From JABJOR01 sp965603075 (GTDB lineage: Bacteria > Pseudomonadota > Alphaproteobacteria > Rhodospirillales > Casp-alpha2): a stretch of 64,000 bases of DNA. Both the position numbers and the translations under genes were made by a program. Shown in pieces: positions 34,187 to 43,607 of the stretch. Numbering within the stretch: position 1 is the first letter of the stretch; the number at the start of each line of letters is the position of its first letter. The DNA lies in assembly GCA_965603075.1 (NCBI GenBank), contig CBFDBO010000010.1:1-64000 (forward strand). Direction: 5' to 3'. A model generated the notes under the pieces. It made no database searches. It was given only the letters and a program-made list of their open reading frames with translations, and was not told the origin of the DNA.

Positions 34187-35599
34187 ATGACGACCGATAA
34201 ACCAACATCTAAAGAGACCACCAGCACCATGTGGGGGGGGCGGTTCGTAGACGGACCCGATGCATTGATGGAAGCAATTAATGCATCGATCAGTTTTGAT
34301 AAACGATTAGCGGCACAGGACATCGCGGGCTCCAAGGCTCATGCGGCCATGCTGGGGGCGTGCGGTATTATCTCTGCCACTGACGAAGTTGAAATTCAGG
34401 GTGGTCTGGATACGGTACTGTCGGAGATTGAAGCTGGCACGTTCGAATTCAAAACATCCCTAGAAGATATCCATATGAATGTGGAATCCAGATTGGCTGA
34501 ATTGATCGGTGATACGGCGGGTCGCCTCCATACTGCGCGTTCGCGCAATGATCAGGTGGCAACGGATTTCAAACTTTGGGTGCGCGATGCGATTGATGGT
34601 CTGGATAAGGCATTGCAGCATTTTCAAAGCGTTTTATTAGTCCAAGCCGAAACACATGCTGGAACAATCATGCCGGGTTTCACCCATTTACAAACCGCCC
34701 AGCCCGTGACCTTTGGTCATCACATGTTGGCTTATGTGGAAATGGTTGGTCGGGACCGGGGACGACTTACGGATTGCCGGGCGCGGTTGAACGAAAATCC
34801 CTTGGGATCAGCCGCTCTTGCGGGCACGTCTTTCCCTATTGATCGGGAAATGACCAGCAAAGCCCTCGGTTTTGATCGTCCAACGGCGAATTCATTAGAC
34901 GGTGTATCGGATCGGGATTTCGCGTTGGAGTTTCTCTCAACCGCGTCCATCGCCGCCATGCACCTATCGCGTTTGGCAGAAGAAATTGTTATTTGGAGCT
35001 CTCAACCCTTTAGCTTTATACGCATGTCCGATGGGTTTTCCACGGGCAGTTCTATCATGCCCCAAAAACGAAACCCGGACGCAGCAGAATTAGTGCGCGG
35101 TAAAATTGGCCGGATCGTTGGTGCCATGAATGCGTTGATGATGGTCATGAAGGGACTTCCGTTAACCTATGGCAAGGATATGCAGGAAGATAAAGAACCC
35201 GTGTTTGATGCCGCTGAGTCCTTAGCGCTTTGTATCGCTGCCATGAGCGGCATGATGGAAGGGGCTGAACCACAGACCGATTCCATGTATAATACAGCCG
35301 GTATTGGTTTCTCTACGGCAACGGATTTAGCCGACTGGGTCGTGCGATCTTTGGGCTTACCGTTTAGACAAGCCCACCACATTACCGGAGCGCTGGTTAA
35401 AATGGCCGAAGATAAATCCCTGGGTTTAGAAGATTTATCGCTTGCTGAAATGCAAACCATAGAACCGGCTATGAACGAAGGCGTGTTTGAGGTGCTGGGC
35501 GTTGATAATTCTGTTGCCTCTCGTCTCAGTTTCGGTGGAACAGCCCCCGCCAATGTACGGGCGTCGGTAAAAGCCGCCAGAGCTAAATATTTAGCTTAA
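34187..35599 (+). CDS. argH: Argininosuccinate lyase
   Basis: 470 aa. It splits argininosuccinate to arginine and fumarate. The fumarase-superfamily signature GSSIMPQKRNPD is near residue 285. Other blocks are MWGGRFVDGPDALM, EDIHMNVESRLAE, AGRLHTARSRNDQVATD and TPGFTHLQ-like MPGFTHLQTAQP. Full length. First gene of argH-lptM-lysA, an order conserved in many proteobacteria. Confidence 0.97.
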   Translation: MTTDKPTSKETTSTMWGGRFVDGPDALMEAINASISFDKRLAAQDIAGSKAHAAMLGACGIISATDEVEIQGGLDTVLSEIEAGTFEFKTSLEDIHMNVESRLAELIGDTAGRLHTARSRNDQVATDFKLWVRDAIDGLDKALQHFQSVLLVQAETHAGTIMPGFTHLQTAQPVTFGHHMLAYVEMVGRDRGRLTDCRARLNENPLGSAALAGTSFPIDREMTSKALGFDRPTANSLDGVSDRDFALEFLSTASIAAMHLSRLAEEIVIWSSQPFSFIRMSDGFSTGSSIMPQKRNPDAAELVRGKIGRIVGAMNALMMVMKGLPLTYGKDMQEDKEPVFDAAESLALCIAAMSGMMEGAEPQTDSMYNTAGIGFSTATDLADWVVRSLGLPFRQAHHITGALVKMAEDKSLGLEDLSLAEMQTIEPAMNEGVFEVLGVDNSVASRLSFGGTAPANVRASVKAARAKYLA

Positions 35600-35636
35600 A
35601 ATATATCATTTGGATAATTGGAAACGGGATAGACCC

Positions 35637-35774
35637 ATGAAGAAAATAGTTAGAACATCTCTGGTCCTTACGATTGCTTTGATGCTTATGATCAGTGTCG
35701 GGGCATGTGGGCGTAAGAACTCAAATGTTCCGGGCGAAGGCTCGACCTATCCACAAGACTATCCTACTCAATAA
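35637..35774 (+). CDS. LptM-like small lipoprotein
   Basis: A 45-aa frame (MKKIVRTSLVLTIALMLMI..., lipobox ISVGACG) with mature part CGRKNSNVPGEGSTYPQDYP. The CGRK start and the Tyr-Pro-rich tail match the LptM (YifL) family, found between argH and lysA in many bacteria. In E. coli LptM helps oxidative maturation of the LptDE LPS translocon. Too small for usual ORF finders, but the position and sequence fit well. Confidence 0.82.
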   Translation: MKKIVRTSLVLTIALMLMISVGACGRKNSNVPGEGSTYPQDYPTQ

Positions 35775-35819
35775 TAACTAATAATAATTAATAACAATAA
35801 TTAAATAACGGACAAATAA

Positions 35820-37100
35820 ATGGATCACTTTACCTACCGCGATGGCGAAATGTTTGCTGAAGACGTGGCTATTTCAAAAATAGCAGAGTCCGTCGGAACG
35901 CCATTCTATTGTTATTCCAGCGCTACAATGTCTCGGCATTTTAATGTATATAATAACGCGCTTGATGGTTTGGACCGTTTAATTTGTTACGCCATGAAAG
36001 CAAATGGCAATCTGGCTATTTTGAAAACATTGGCGGGTTTAGGGGCGGGTGCGGATGTGGTTTCCGGCGGTGAATTAGAACGGGCGCTGGCTGCTGGGGT
36101 GTCGCCTGAAAAAATCGTTTTCTCCGGTGTGGGGAAAACCGAACAAGAATTAAGCTACGCCGTTGATAGTGGTATTTTCCAAATCAATGTTGAATCCGAG
36201 GATGAGCTTGAATTACTCAATAAAGTCGCCACAACAAAAGGGCGCACGGTTAATGTATCACTGCGGGTTAATCCTGATGTAGATGCCAAGACACATGAGA
36301 AAATAACCACGGGTAAAAGCGAGAATAAATTCGGTATTGATATTAATCTCGCCGGGCAAGTCTTTAACCGTGCGGCCACTTTAAGCAACGTCAACATGAT
36401 TGGCGTCGCCATGCACATTGGTTCTCAGTTATGTGATTTAGGGCCGTACCGTATAGCCTATAGTGCCGGTGTTGAGTTGGTGAAATCTTTGCGCAGCGAA
36501 GGCCATACCGTCGAGCGTTTTGATCTAGGCGGTGGATTGGGTATTTCTTATTTCGAAGAAGGGGGCAATGCCATTCCACCGACTCCCTCAGAATATGGTG
36601 CCATGGTTAAAGAGGTTGTTGGTGATTTAGACTGCAAAATTATCATGGAACCTGGACGGGTTATTATGGGCAATTCCGGGGTGTTGGTTTCTCGGGTTAC
36701 CTATATTAAACAAAGCCCCAGTCGACGATTTGTTATTCTGGATGCGGGCATGAACGACTTGATGCGTCCAACATTATATAATGCCCATCATGCAATTGAT
36801 CCGGTAATCGAGCCCGCGTCAAATGCCGTCTATGAGCCTGCCGATATTGTCGGGCCGATCTGTGAAACGGGCGATACCTTTGCTAAAGGTCGTGATCTGC
36901 CACCCTTGAAACAAGGTGACTTGGTGATGTTCAGAACCGCCGGTGCGTACGCGTCCAGCATGGCTTCAACCTATAATGCCCGCCCTTTGGTGCCAGAGGT
37001 TTTGGTCAATGGTGCCACCCACGCCATTATCAGACGTCCTGTTAAGGTTGCCGATTTGATGGCGTTTGAGGACATGCCAGATTGGTTGAGTGATCGGTGA
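35820..37100 (+). CDS. lysA: Diaminopimelate decarboxylase
   Basis: 426-aa PLP enzyme making lysine from meso-DAP. N-terminal PLP Lys is in CYAMKANGNLAILKT. GADVVSGGELERAL, GVAMHIGSQLCD, GGGLGISYFEE and GPICETGDTFAKGRDLP follow, and the substrate region has TAGAYASSMASTYNARP. Complete. The stop overlaps the following gene's GTG start by 4 nt (GTGA), so translation is coupled. Confidence 0.97.
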   Translation: MDHFTYRDGEMFAEDVAISKIAESVGTPFYCYSSATMSRHFNVYNNALDGLDRLICYAMKANGNLAILKTLAGLGAGADVVSGGELERALAAGVSPEKIVFSGVGKTEQELSYAVDSGIFQINVESEDELELLNKVATTKGRTVNVSLRVNPDVDAKTHEKITTGKSENKFGIDINLAGQVFNRAATLSNVNMIGVAMHIGSQLCDLGPYRIAYSAGVELVKSLRSEGHTVERFDLGGGLGISYFEEGGNAIPPTPSEYGAMVKEVVGDLDCKIIMEPGRVIMGNSGVLVSRVTYIKQSPSRRFVILDAGMNDLMRPTLYNAHHAIDPVIEPASNAVYEPADIVGPICETGDTFAKGRDLPPLKQGDLVMFRTAGAYASSMASTYNARPLVPEVLVNGATHAIIRRPVKVADLMAFEDMPDWLSDR

Positions 37101-39700
37101 GGGGAAACGACCCCTTAATTGATCCAAACAATCGGCACCGAGATGATCGAGGTGACCGAGCAACCAAGATGGCCCCTCGTGTAAAAACATATCTAAAACT
37201 AACCAAAGCGACCTTGTTATGGGAACGTGTTTGGCCTTTGTTATGGCCAGTGTTTGGGGTGGCTGGCTTATTTTTATCTTTGGCCCTGTTTGATATTTTA
37301 CCCGCCTTACACCCTATCGCCCATTGGACCTTCTTAGCCATTCTGGCTTTATTGGCGATCTGGACCATCCACAGAATTCTCAAGAACATCGTTCATGCGG
37401 ATCATCGCGCAGTGCTCAGCAGATTAGAGCTTGATAGCAACCTTAAACACCGTCCGCTGACCAGTCTTCATGATCACCAAGTCATGGGTGATTCTATTGT
37501 GTGGAAAGAACATCAGCGACGGACCGCACACCAAACCGCCGATCAACTTATCCTAAACCCACCGTCCCCTCAAATGGCCCGTCATGACCCTATGGCATTA
37601 CGGGCGATTGTTATTTTGGTGTTGGTCATTGCTGTCGTTTATGGCGGGCATGATTTTGGTGCTCGGTTAGGGCGGGCGGTTGATCCCGCTAATCTTTCCG
37701 GCCCCTTGCAAGCGCACATCGATATATGGGTTACCCCGCCAGAGTATACCCGAATATTGCCTTTTTATTTAAGTTATTCAACGAACCTTGATGTTGATAA
37801 TACCGTAAAAACAAAGGCCGATGAGGTTCGGCGAATTCCCTATGGCAGCACTGTATTGTCACAAATTTCTGCCACAAATCCCGTAACCGTTAAAGTCGGT
37901 GCGCGCGCCCTCGAATTTCATGAAATCGGTTTGAGTGATGCCGGTGGATTTCGGTCTGAGACCACCATCGCAACCCAAGACATGAGTGAAGAGATAACCG
38001 CAATAAGTATTGAAGCGGAGGGAGAAGAACTGATCCGGTGGCCGGTTCGTATACTGGCTGATACCCCACCCGTTGTTTGGTTTTCTGGCACACCCAAAAC
38101 CAGCGAACAAAGTCAAGGCCGTGATCGCGGAAGGCTGAGGATCGCTCTGAGGGCCGAAGATGATTTCGGTGTGCAAAACGCAACGCTCATCATTATGAAC
38201 CCTGCTATCTCATCCATCACGGCCGATCAAGATCACAATAATATTATGCGGATTAATCTGCCTCTGCCTCGGGTTGGAGCGGTGTCGGTTAAGGCCGCTA
38301 TGATGCGGGATCTAAGTGCCCATGAATGGGCGGGCATGGCGGTTAAGTTAAGGTTGGAAGTATCCGACATGATCGCCCAAGTTGCTCAGAGTAAGGTTCT
38401 TAATGCCACGTTACCAGAACGTATATTTAATCATCCCGTGGCAAAGGCGCTGATCGCTTTACGCAAAAATTTAATCACCGATCTGGATCAGCAAACAATC
38501 ATTCATTCCATCCAAACGTTGGATAGAATAACGGAAGTTCCTGATAGCTATAATGGCGATATTATTGCCCATCTTGCCATGCGTGTCGCCCGGTCCCGTC
38601 TTTATCAAATTGGCTCAAAGCCCTTGTATGAAAGTCCTGTAACTGAATTTTCTTCTGTTCGTCAATTATTTTGGAAAACCGCTATTCGTATTGAAGAGGG
38701 GGAGTTTGTTCTAGCCGCGCTGGAATTAAATCAATTGCAAGATGATTTGATGAGGGCATTACGCGAGGGTGGGTACAGTGATTTGGTTAATGAAATGCTG
38801 GACGCGCTTAATCAGGCGTTGGACAGGTTTATGGCGGCGCTTGTAGAAAAGTTGGCCGATAAGGGCATGGACGATATTTCTGATATACCAGGGTTATCGG
38901 AGCTGAAAGAATATGACCTACGTAATATGATCGAAGATGCGCGAAATTTGGCGAAAAATGGCTCCTTGGAATCAGCCGAGGCCAGCTTAAGAGAATTACG
39001 CGCCATGCTTGATTCCATCGAAGCGGGTCTGAACGACGATACTCCCATGAACGAGTTTTCAACGGCCCGACGATTGATTGAAAATCTCGAAGAAATGTCA
39101 CAACAGCAAGAAAGCTTGCTGGACGAAACGTTTCGCCATACACGCACCCTTCGCCAGAGTAATGATGCCAACACTTTGGGCAATGCAGATGGTGAAACAC
39201 CGCAACAAACCCTGCAACGTTTTGCCAATGATCAGGAAAACTTACGCGAAAGGCTGAACGCCTTAATGCCTGAAATAGGTATGTTTATGGGGGGTATCCC
39301 GCAATCATTGGGGGATGCAGAGAGTTCCATGATCAAGGCCCGTGAGTTTATGAGCATTGGCGAGGGCGGCAAGGCAGCACCCCAACAAGGCAAAGCGTTA
39401 GAATCACTCAGGACAACAGCCCGCGAAATCGCTGATCAATTAGCAAAACACTTACGTGCCATGCCGGGTAGTTTACCTGCCATTCAAGGTGTCGTGCCCA
39501 ATTTTGGCGAAGATCCTTTTGGGCGCAGTGGTGGTGGAGGAATTGGCTCACAAATGGACGACGGTATGATTAGGGTGCCTGATCAATTAGAAATGCACCG
39601 AGTTCGCGAAATATATGAAGAACTACGCCGTCGTGCCGGGGAATACAGTAGACCAGAAATTGACCGAGATTACATCAATCGACTGTTGAAACAGTTTTAG
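37097..39700 (+). CDS. TIGR02302 / DUF4175 membrane protein
   Basis: 867 aa. Residues 35-110 carry two hydrophobic segments (WPVFGVAGLFLSLALFDILP, WTFLAILALLAIWTI) and a third is near 170-185. A central beta-rich part follows (DIWVTPPEYT, GSTVLSQI), then about 350 residues of helices with many Gln, Leu and Glu, ending in a Met- and Gly-rich region (FGRSGGGGIGSQMDD). Alphaproteobacterial family with unknown function, consistently beside lysA or ftsE. Starts with GTG overlapping lysA. The Met at codon 25 is an alternative start. Confidence 0.86.
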   Translation: MRGNDPLIDPNNRHRDDRGDRATKMAPRVKTYLKLTKATLLWERVWPLLWPVFGVAGLFLSLALFDILPALHPIAHWTFLAILALLAIWTIHRILKNIVHADHRAVLSRLELDSNLKHRPLTSLHDHQVMGDSIVWKEHQRRTAHQTADQLILNPPSPQMARHDPMALRAIVILVLVIAVVYGGHDFGARLGRAVDPANLSGPLQAHIDIWVTPPEYTRILPFYLSYSTNLDVDNTVKTKADEVRRIPYGSTVLSQISATNPVTVKVGARALEFHEIGLSDAGGFRSETTIATQDMSEEITAISIEAEGEELIRWPVRILADTPPVVWFSGTPKTSEQSQGRDRGRLRIALRAEDDFGVQNATLIIMNPAISSITADQDHNNIMRINLPLPRVGAVSVKAAMMRDLSAHEWAGMAVKLRLEVSDMIAQVAQSKVLNATLPERIFNHPVAKALIALRKNLITDLDQQTIIHSIQTLDRITEVPDSYNGDIIAHLAMRVARSRLYQIGSKPLYESPVTEFSSVRQLFWKTAIRIEEGEFVLAALELNQLQDDLMRALREGGYSDLVNEMLDALNQALDRFMAALVEKLADKGMDDISDIPGLSELKEYDLRNMIEDARNLAKNGSLESAEASLRELRAMLDSIEAGLNDDTPMNEFSTARRLIENLEEMSQQQESLLDETFRHTRTLRQSNDANTLGNADGETPQQTLQRFANDQENLRERLNALMPEIGMFMGGIPQSLGDAESSMIKAREFMSIGEGGKAAPQQGKALESLRTTAREIADQLAKHLRAMPGSLPAIQGVVPNFGEDPFGRSGGGGIGSQMDDGMIRVPDQLEMHRVREIYEELRRRAGEYSRPEIDRDYINRLLKQF

Positions 39701-39708
39701 GGCTTTTC

Positions 39709-40971
39709 TTAATTGTCATCTTCGCTTGGTTCAGTTGTGTGATCACCGGATTGATCCCCCTCTGGTCGTGGAGCAAATATCACAAGCGCGCGTCTGGCGA
39801 GGGGCGAAGGTTCTTCAATTTCGATTTTAAACGATACTGTATCTTTAGGCGAAATCATCATTTCTGCTGGTTCTTGAACAAGAATTTGAATTTGTTCACC
39901 ATCGGCGTTGCTTAATATTGCCTTGAGCAGAGGAACTTCAATATCGTGATCTGTTGAATTGCTTATGTTTCCCGTTATTACGAGGAAATCGACGCTGTTT
40001 TTAGATTGACGCTGTTCGGTTTGGTCAGAAATGACCAGCCCTTCTCCAATAATTTTAGCCGGGATACCAACTGTTTCATAAAGAACATTCAAAGCCGGAA
40101 CATACTGTACGACCATTCCTCTTAAGAAGAATAATCCAGCCACAGTGGTGCTGAGAAAGACAAACAAAAATAGGGTAATATAAAGACCTTTTTTGCTTTT
40201 TTTCTTTGGTTTCATTAAAGGTTTTCTGCGGCGGCGAACCGGTGGTTCATCATCTAAATCATCCATCGCCCCGGTTAAGCTGTCGGGAAGCGGTTCAGGG
40301 ATGTCATCATCCAGATCGCTTAAATCAATAGTTTCAGCTTCTACGCCATCCATGCCCGCATCGACCATAGATTCGATTTCTGCTGGTTCTTCTTCACCTT
40401 CAAACATGGTGTTGATCTCTTCTTCAGAGTAATCGTCCTCTGGTGCGGCGATATCATCATCAAGTTCTTCTTCATCATCACTGACAAATAAAGCGTCAAT
40501 ATTTGCTGATAGAACGCTGTCTAATTGATTGTCCTCGGTGCCATTGTTTTCAGGCACATCTTCCTCGAAGGGATCAGCTTCTTCTGGTGGTACGGCGGCT
40601 GCATCTTGTGGTGGTGCAGGGTTGCCCGGCGGCGGTGGATACCCTGGTGCTGGAGGGTATCCTGGGGGGGCATAACCCGGTGGTGGTGGATAGCCCGCCG
40701 GTGGGTATCCAGCTTGCGGGTATCCTGTCGGTGGATATCCAGAAGGGGGATATCCTTGCGGTGGATAAGCGGGATATCCTTGTTGCGGCGGATAGCCGGG
40801 CGCTTGTGGCGCGGCAGGCATTTGAGGTGCATGTTGAGGGGGGGTGTTGGTGACAGGCTGTTGAAACCATTGGTTGCCACACTTAAAGCAACGTACATCA
40901 CGTCCCGTCGAGCCGAGGCCAGCAGGGGCAATATCAAATTGTGTACGGCAATTAGGACATTGTATGATCAT
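39709..40971 (-). CDS. MJ0042-type zinc-ribbon membrane protein with GYPP repeats
   Basis: 420 aa. The zinc ribbon C-x2-C ... C-x2-C (CPNC, CFKC) is at residues 5-31. A low-complexity segment of GYPP-type repeats covers about 59-117. An acidic stretch (about 120-265) precedes a basic patch KPKKKSKKG and one transmembrane helix (LYITLFLFVFLSTTVAGLFFL). The C-terminal part (about 300-420) resembles DUF3426, with DFLVITGNISN. In alphaproteobacteria this gene sits next to ftsE. Start at MIIQCPNC; a longer frame upstream is rejected. Function unknown; it may be a membrane sensor or scaffold. Confidence 0.84.
   Translation of the reverse strand: MIIQCPNCRTQFDIAPAGLGSTGRDVRCFKCGNQWFQQPVTNTPPQHAPQMPAAPQAPGYPPQQGYPAYPPQGYPPSGYPPTGYPQAGYPPAGYPPPPGYAPPGYPPAPGYPPPPGNPAPPQDAAAVPPEEADPFEEDVPENNGTEDNQLDSVLSANIDALFVSDDEEELDDDIAAPEDDYSEEEINTMFEGEEEPAEIESMVDAGMDGVEAETIDLSDLDDDIPEPLPDSLTGAMDDLDDEPPVRRRRKPLMKPKKKSKKGLYITLFLFVFLSTTVAGLFFLRGMVVQYVPALNVLYETVGIPAKIIGEGLVISDQTEQRQSKNSVDFLVITGNISNSTDHDIEVPLLKAILSNADGEQIQILVQEPAEMMISPKDTVSFKIEIEEPSPLARRALVIFAPRPEGDQSGDHTTEPSEDDN
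40624..40797 (-). repeat. GYPP codon repeat
   Basis: In-frame tandem repeats encode about 11 GYPP-like units (GYPPQ, GYPPS, GYPPT, GYPQA, GYPPA, GYPPPP ...). The 15- to 24-base units show slippage-prone expansion. It disturbs neither frame. Confidence 0.85.
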
Positions 40972-41259
40972 GAGTACCCAGACAAAAAAGTCTTCCCCAT
41001 CAATAAATTGAGCATTATCTATTTTTATTGTTCTATCATTGTTTATAATCGGCAGGATAATGATAGGCAAGTTAAAGGCATAGAATACTTATAAAAAGAC
41101 AATATTCAATTGTCAGCAGAAACCACTGGAAAAGCATTGTATAGTGCACTAATTGCCTATCAGGGTGTATTTTGGGGGTGTTTGTACACATCTTAACCCT
41201 GTGCCATGGTACGATTATAATGTGTGGTTTTAACTTCTAAACGGTTGGTTTTGTTGGAT
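40972..41259. other. Divergent regulatory region before ftsE
   Basis: 288 bp between the zinc-ribbon gene and ftsE. It holds a short dyad GACAAT-ATTCA-ATTGTC (41098-41114) and the ftsE promoter candidate. No gene seen. Confidence 0.5.
41193..41221 (+). promoter_or_regulatory. Sigma70-like promoter for ftsEX
   Basis: A -35-like TTAACC (41193-41198) is 17 bp from a perfect -10 TATAAT (41216-41221), 38 bp before the ftsE ATG. Four of six bases match TTGACA. Confidence 0.5.
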
Positions 41260-42033
41260 ATGAGCGAAAGTAGCAATGATTTAATCGTTCGATTCGAGAA
41301 TGTTGGACTTCGCTATGGCTTGGGACCGGAGGTCTTGCAAGATATCTATTTTGAGCTTGCTGCTGGATCATTTCATTTTTTAACGGGGGCAAGCGGGGCG
41401 GGTAAATCGTCTCTGATGAAGCTGATGTACCTCGCCATGCGCCCGACCAGAGGGCTAATCTCGCTCTTCGGGCGTGATATTGCGGTGACACATCGCCGAG
41501 AATTACCAGCGCTTCGCAGGCGTGTTGGCGTTGTTTTCCAAGAATTTAGATTGCTCAATCACTTGAGCGCCTATGATAATGTCGCCTTACCTTTACGTGT
41601 AGCGGGTGTCCGTGAGAATGAATTACGAGGTCAGGTTGAAGAATTGCTAAGCTGGGTTGGTCTTCAAAATCATATGAAGGCCCGCCCCCCCACATTATCA
41701 GGGGGTCAGCAACAACGTGTTGCTATCGCCCGCGCGGTTATCGCCCGTCCTCGGTTATTGCTGGCTGATGAGCCTACCGGAAACGTTGATGATCGTATGG
41801 CCTATCGTTTGGTTCACTTATTCGAAGAACTTAATCGATTGGGGACCACGGTTGTTATTGCCACCCATAACCAAAAATTGGTGGAACAATTGGGCCATCC
41901 GGAAATACATCTGGAAGATGGTAAATTACGAACTCTATCTGGATCAAAGAGGAATTTGAAGCCAGCCGGGCCAAATACAGATCGCCCTATCGCGCCGTTT
42001 GATCCTGACGTCTTGGATTATTTAAAGACCTGA
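41260..42033 (+). CDS. ftsE: Cell division ATP-binding protein FtsE
   Basis: 257-aa ABC ATPase that partners FtsX at the division septum and controls amidase activity and Z-ring events. Walker A GASGAGKSS, Q-loop FQEFRLL, signature LSGGQQQRVAIARA, Walker B LLLADEPTGNVDD and H-loop IATHN are all present. About 35 residues follow the ABC core (PAGPNTDRPIAPFDPDV), longer than E. coli FtsE. The ATG at 41260 is preferred over an in-frame GTG 36 nt upstream. First gene of a four-gene run. Confidence 0.94.
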   Translation: MSESSNDLIVRFENVGLRYGLGPEVLQDIYFELAAGSFHFLTGASGAGKSSLMKLMYLAMRPTRGLISLFGRDIAVTHRRELPALRRRVGVVFQEFRLLNHLSAYDNVALPLRVAGVRENELRGQVEELLSWVGLQNHMKARPPTLSGGQQQRVAIARAVIARPRLLLADEPTGNVDDRMAYRLVHLFEELNRLGTTVVIATHNQKLVEQLGHPEIHLEDGKLRTLSGSKRNLKPAGPNTDRPIAPFDPDVLDYLKT

Positions 42034-42070
42034 TATAAGCTAATATCTGATATAAAGTAGAGAGTGAATT

Positions 42071-42940
42071 TTGATATTTCGTCGTACTGATATTGCACTG
42101 GACCAAGATGCCCATGCCCGCTTTTTGCCTTTGTTGATTGCCTTTATGGTTTACTTAGCAATTCTGGCGGTTGCGGGAATTATGGTCTTGCACCAATCGA
42201 TAGAGCGCTGGGACCAGGGCATTAGCGGCACGTTGACGGTTCAAGTTATGCCCTCTGAGTCAGATGTGTCTTTGGATGATGCTTTGTTTGTCTTAAATAA
42301 CACCCATGGGGTTCTCGGCGCCGAAGTCTTATCCATCGACGAAACCATGGAGTTATTACGCCCGTGGTTGGGCGAGTTGGCGGGGCATGATGATTTGCCA
42401 CTGCCCCGATTGATTGATGTGGTTATTGATCCTAATGCCGGGTTGGATACGCAAGCACTGACCAGGCGGTTAGCTGTTGCCGTTCCGGGATCCAGTTTAG
42501 ATGATCACCGGATTTGGCTAGACCGTTTGGTGAAATTGCTCCGCACCATAGAATTTATTGCCATTGGTATTGTGGTGGTTATCATTATTGTGACCATTGG
42601 TACGGTGATTTTTACCACCCGGACGGGGCTTGCTTTACACAGTGAAGCCATACAGGTTTTACATTTAATCGGTGCCCGCGATACCTATATCGCCAAACAG
42701 TTTGCTGGTCGGGCTTTGTGGCTGGGGCTAAAAGGTGGGATGGTTGGGTTATTGTTTTGCATTCCCACAATGTTAGCCATTGGTTACTTCACCGAGCGGA
42801 TGGAAATCGAAGTTATGCCAGAAATCTCGCTCAATATCCCCCAGATGGTTATCGTCATAATCTTACCGCTGATTGTCGCAGGGATTGCCATGTGGACTGC
42901 GCGGGTTACCGTCCTCAGAACTCTGGATAGGATGCCCTAA
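42071..42940 (+). CDS. ftsX: Cell division protein FtsX
   Basis: 289-aa inner-membrane partner of FtsE. Four hydrophobic segments: about 18-42 (LLIAFMVYLAILAVAGIMV), 155-185, 210-235 and 250-275. The periplasmic loop (40-150) would touch amidase activators. Start is TTG at 42071 (MIFRRTDIALDQ), unusual but the only good start before the first membrane segment. Its stop TAA overlaps the next ATG (TAATG). Confidence 0.9.
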   Translation: MIFRRTDIALDQDAHARFLPLLIAFMVYLAILAVAGIMVLHQSIERWDQGISGTLTVQVMPSESDVSLDDALFVLNNTHGVLGAEVLSIDETMELLRPWLGELAGHDDLPLPRLIDVVIDPNAGLDTQALTRRLAVAVPGSSLDDHRIWLDRLVKLLRTIEFIAIGIVVVIIIVTIGTVIFTTRTGLALHSEAIQVLHLIGARDTYIAKQFAGRALWLGLKGGMVGLLFCIPTMLAIGYFTERMEIEVMPEISLNIPQMVIVIILPLIVAGIAMWTARVTVLRTLDRMP

Positions 42941-43605
42941 TGGCGATGCCGCCTATTTATCAACGACGCCGTTCACGGCGGGTAATGGTTTTGACATTGA
43001 GCGTTATAATTCTCGCCTTAGGGTTCTGGGGAACGGGTTTTTATCAATTTGCCCAGAAGGTCATGCCAAACAAGGTAGAAGATTTATCCACCAAGACGGA
43101 CGCAATTGTTGTTTTGACGGGGGGCAGTGGCCGCCTTGATGTGGGATTGTCTTTATTGCGCAATGAATTTTCCGAGCGGCTTTTTATATCCGGGGTTTAT
43201 CAAGGTATTGATGTGAACCAATTGTTGAAAATGTCCCGCGAAAATCCCGAGCAATTAGCCTCTCGCGTGGAAATAGGCAATGCGGTTGATACCAGCGGCA
43301 ATGCTATTGAAAGCGCATTGTGGGCCGAACAAGAAGGCGTCATGTCCATTCGTCTGGTCACGGCTGCCTATCATATGCCGCGCAGTTTACAGGAATTTAG
43401 CTATCGCATGCCCGGTGTTGTTGTAATCCCCCATCCCGTTTTTCCGCCGCATGTAAAAGAAGACTGGTGGCTTTGGCCGGGAACGACTTGGCTTGTGTTA
43501 AAGGAATACAATAAATTTCTTGTGGTTTGGTGGCGTCAGCAAACGGCGCTATTATTTGGTAACCCAAGACAAATATCAAATCGCGTTTTTAATTCGGATA
43601 CCTAA
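42940..43605 (+). CDS. YdcF-family (DUF218) protein
   Basis: 221 aa. N-terminal membrane segment (RRVMVLTLSVIILALGFWGTG) followed by a DUF218 fold: DAIVVLTGGSGRLDVGLSLL, RLFISGVY, NAIESALWAEQEGV and LVTAAYHMPRSL. Related ElyC/SanA proteins act in envelope and peptidoglycan or lipid-carrier homeostasis. Coupled to ftsX by TAATG, followed after 2 bp by plsC, so an envelope role is likely. Confidence 0.87.
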   Translation: MAMPPIYQRRRSRRVMVLTLSVIILALGFWGTGFYQFAQKVMPNKVEDLSTKTDAIVVLTGGSGRLDVGLSLLRNEFSERLFISGVYQGIDVNQLLKMSRENPEQLASRVEIGNAVDTSGNAIESALWAEQEGVMSIRLVTAAYHMPRSLQEFSYRMPGVVVIPHPVFPPHVKEDWWLWPGTTWLVLKEYNKFLVVWWRQQTALLFGNPRQISNRVFNSDT

Positions 43606-43607
43606 TA

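Noticed and set aside
40525..41094. Plus-strand frame of 189 codons over the GYPP region
   Set aside because: Low-complexity antisense of the zinc-ribbon gene; no ribosome site and no known domain.
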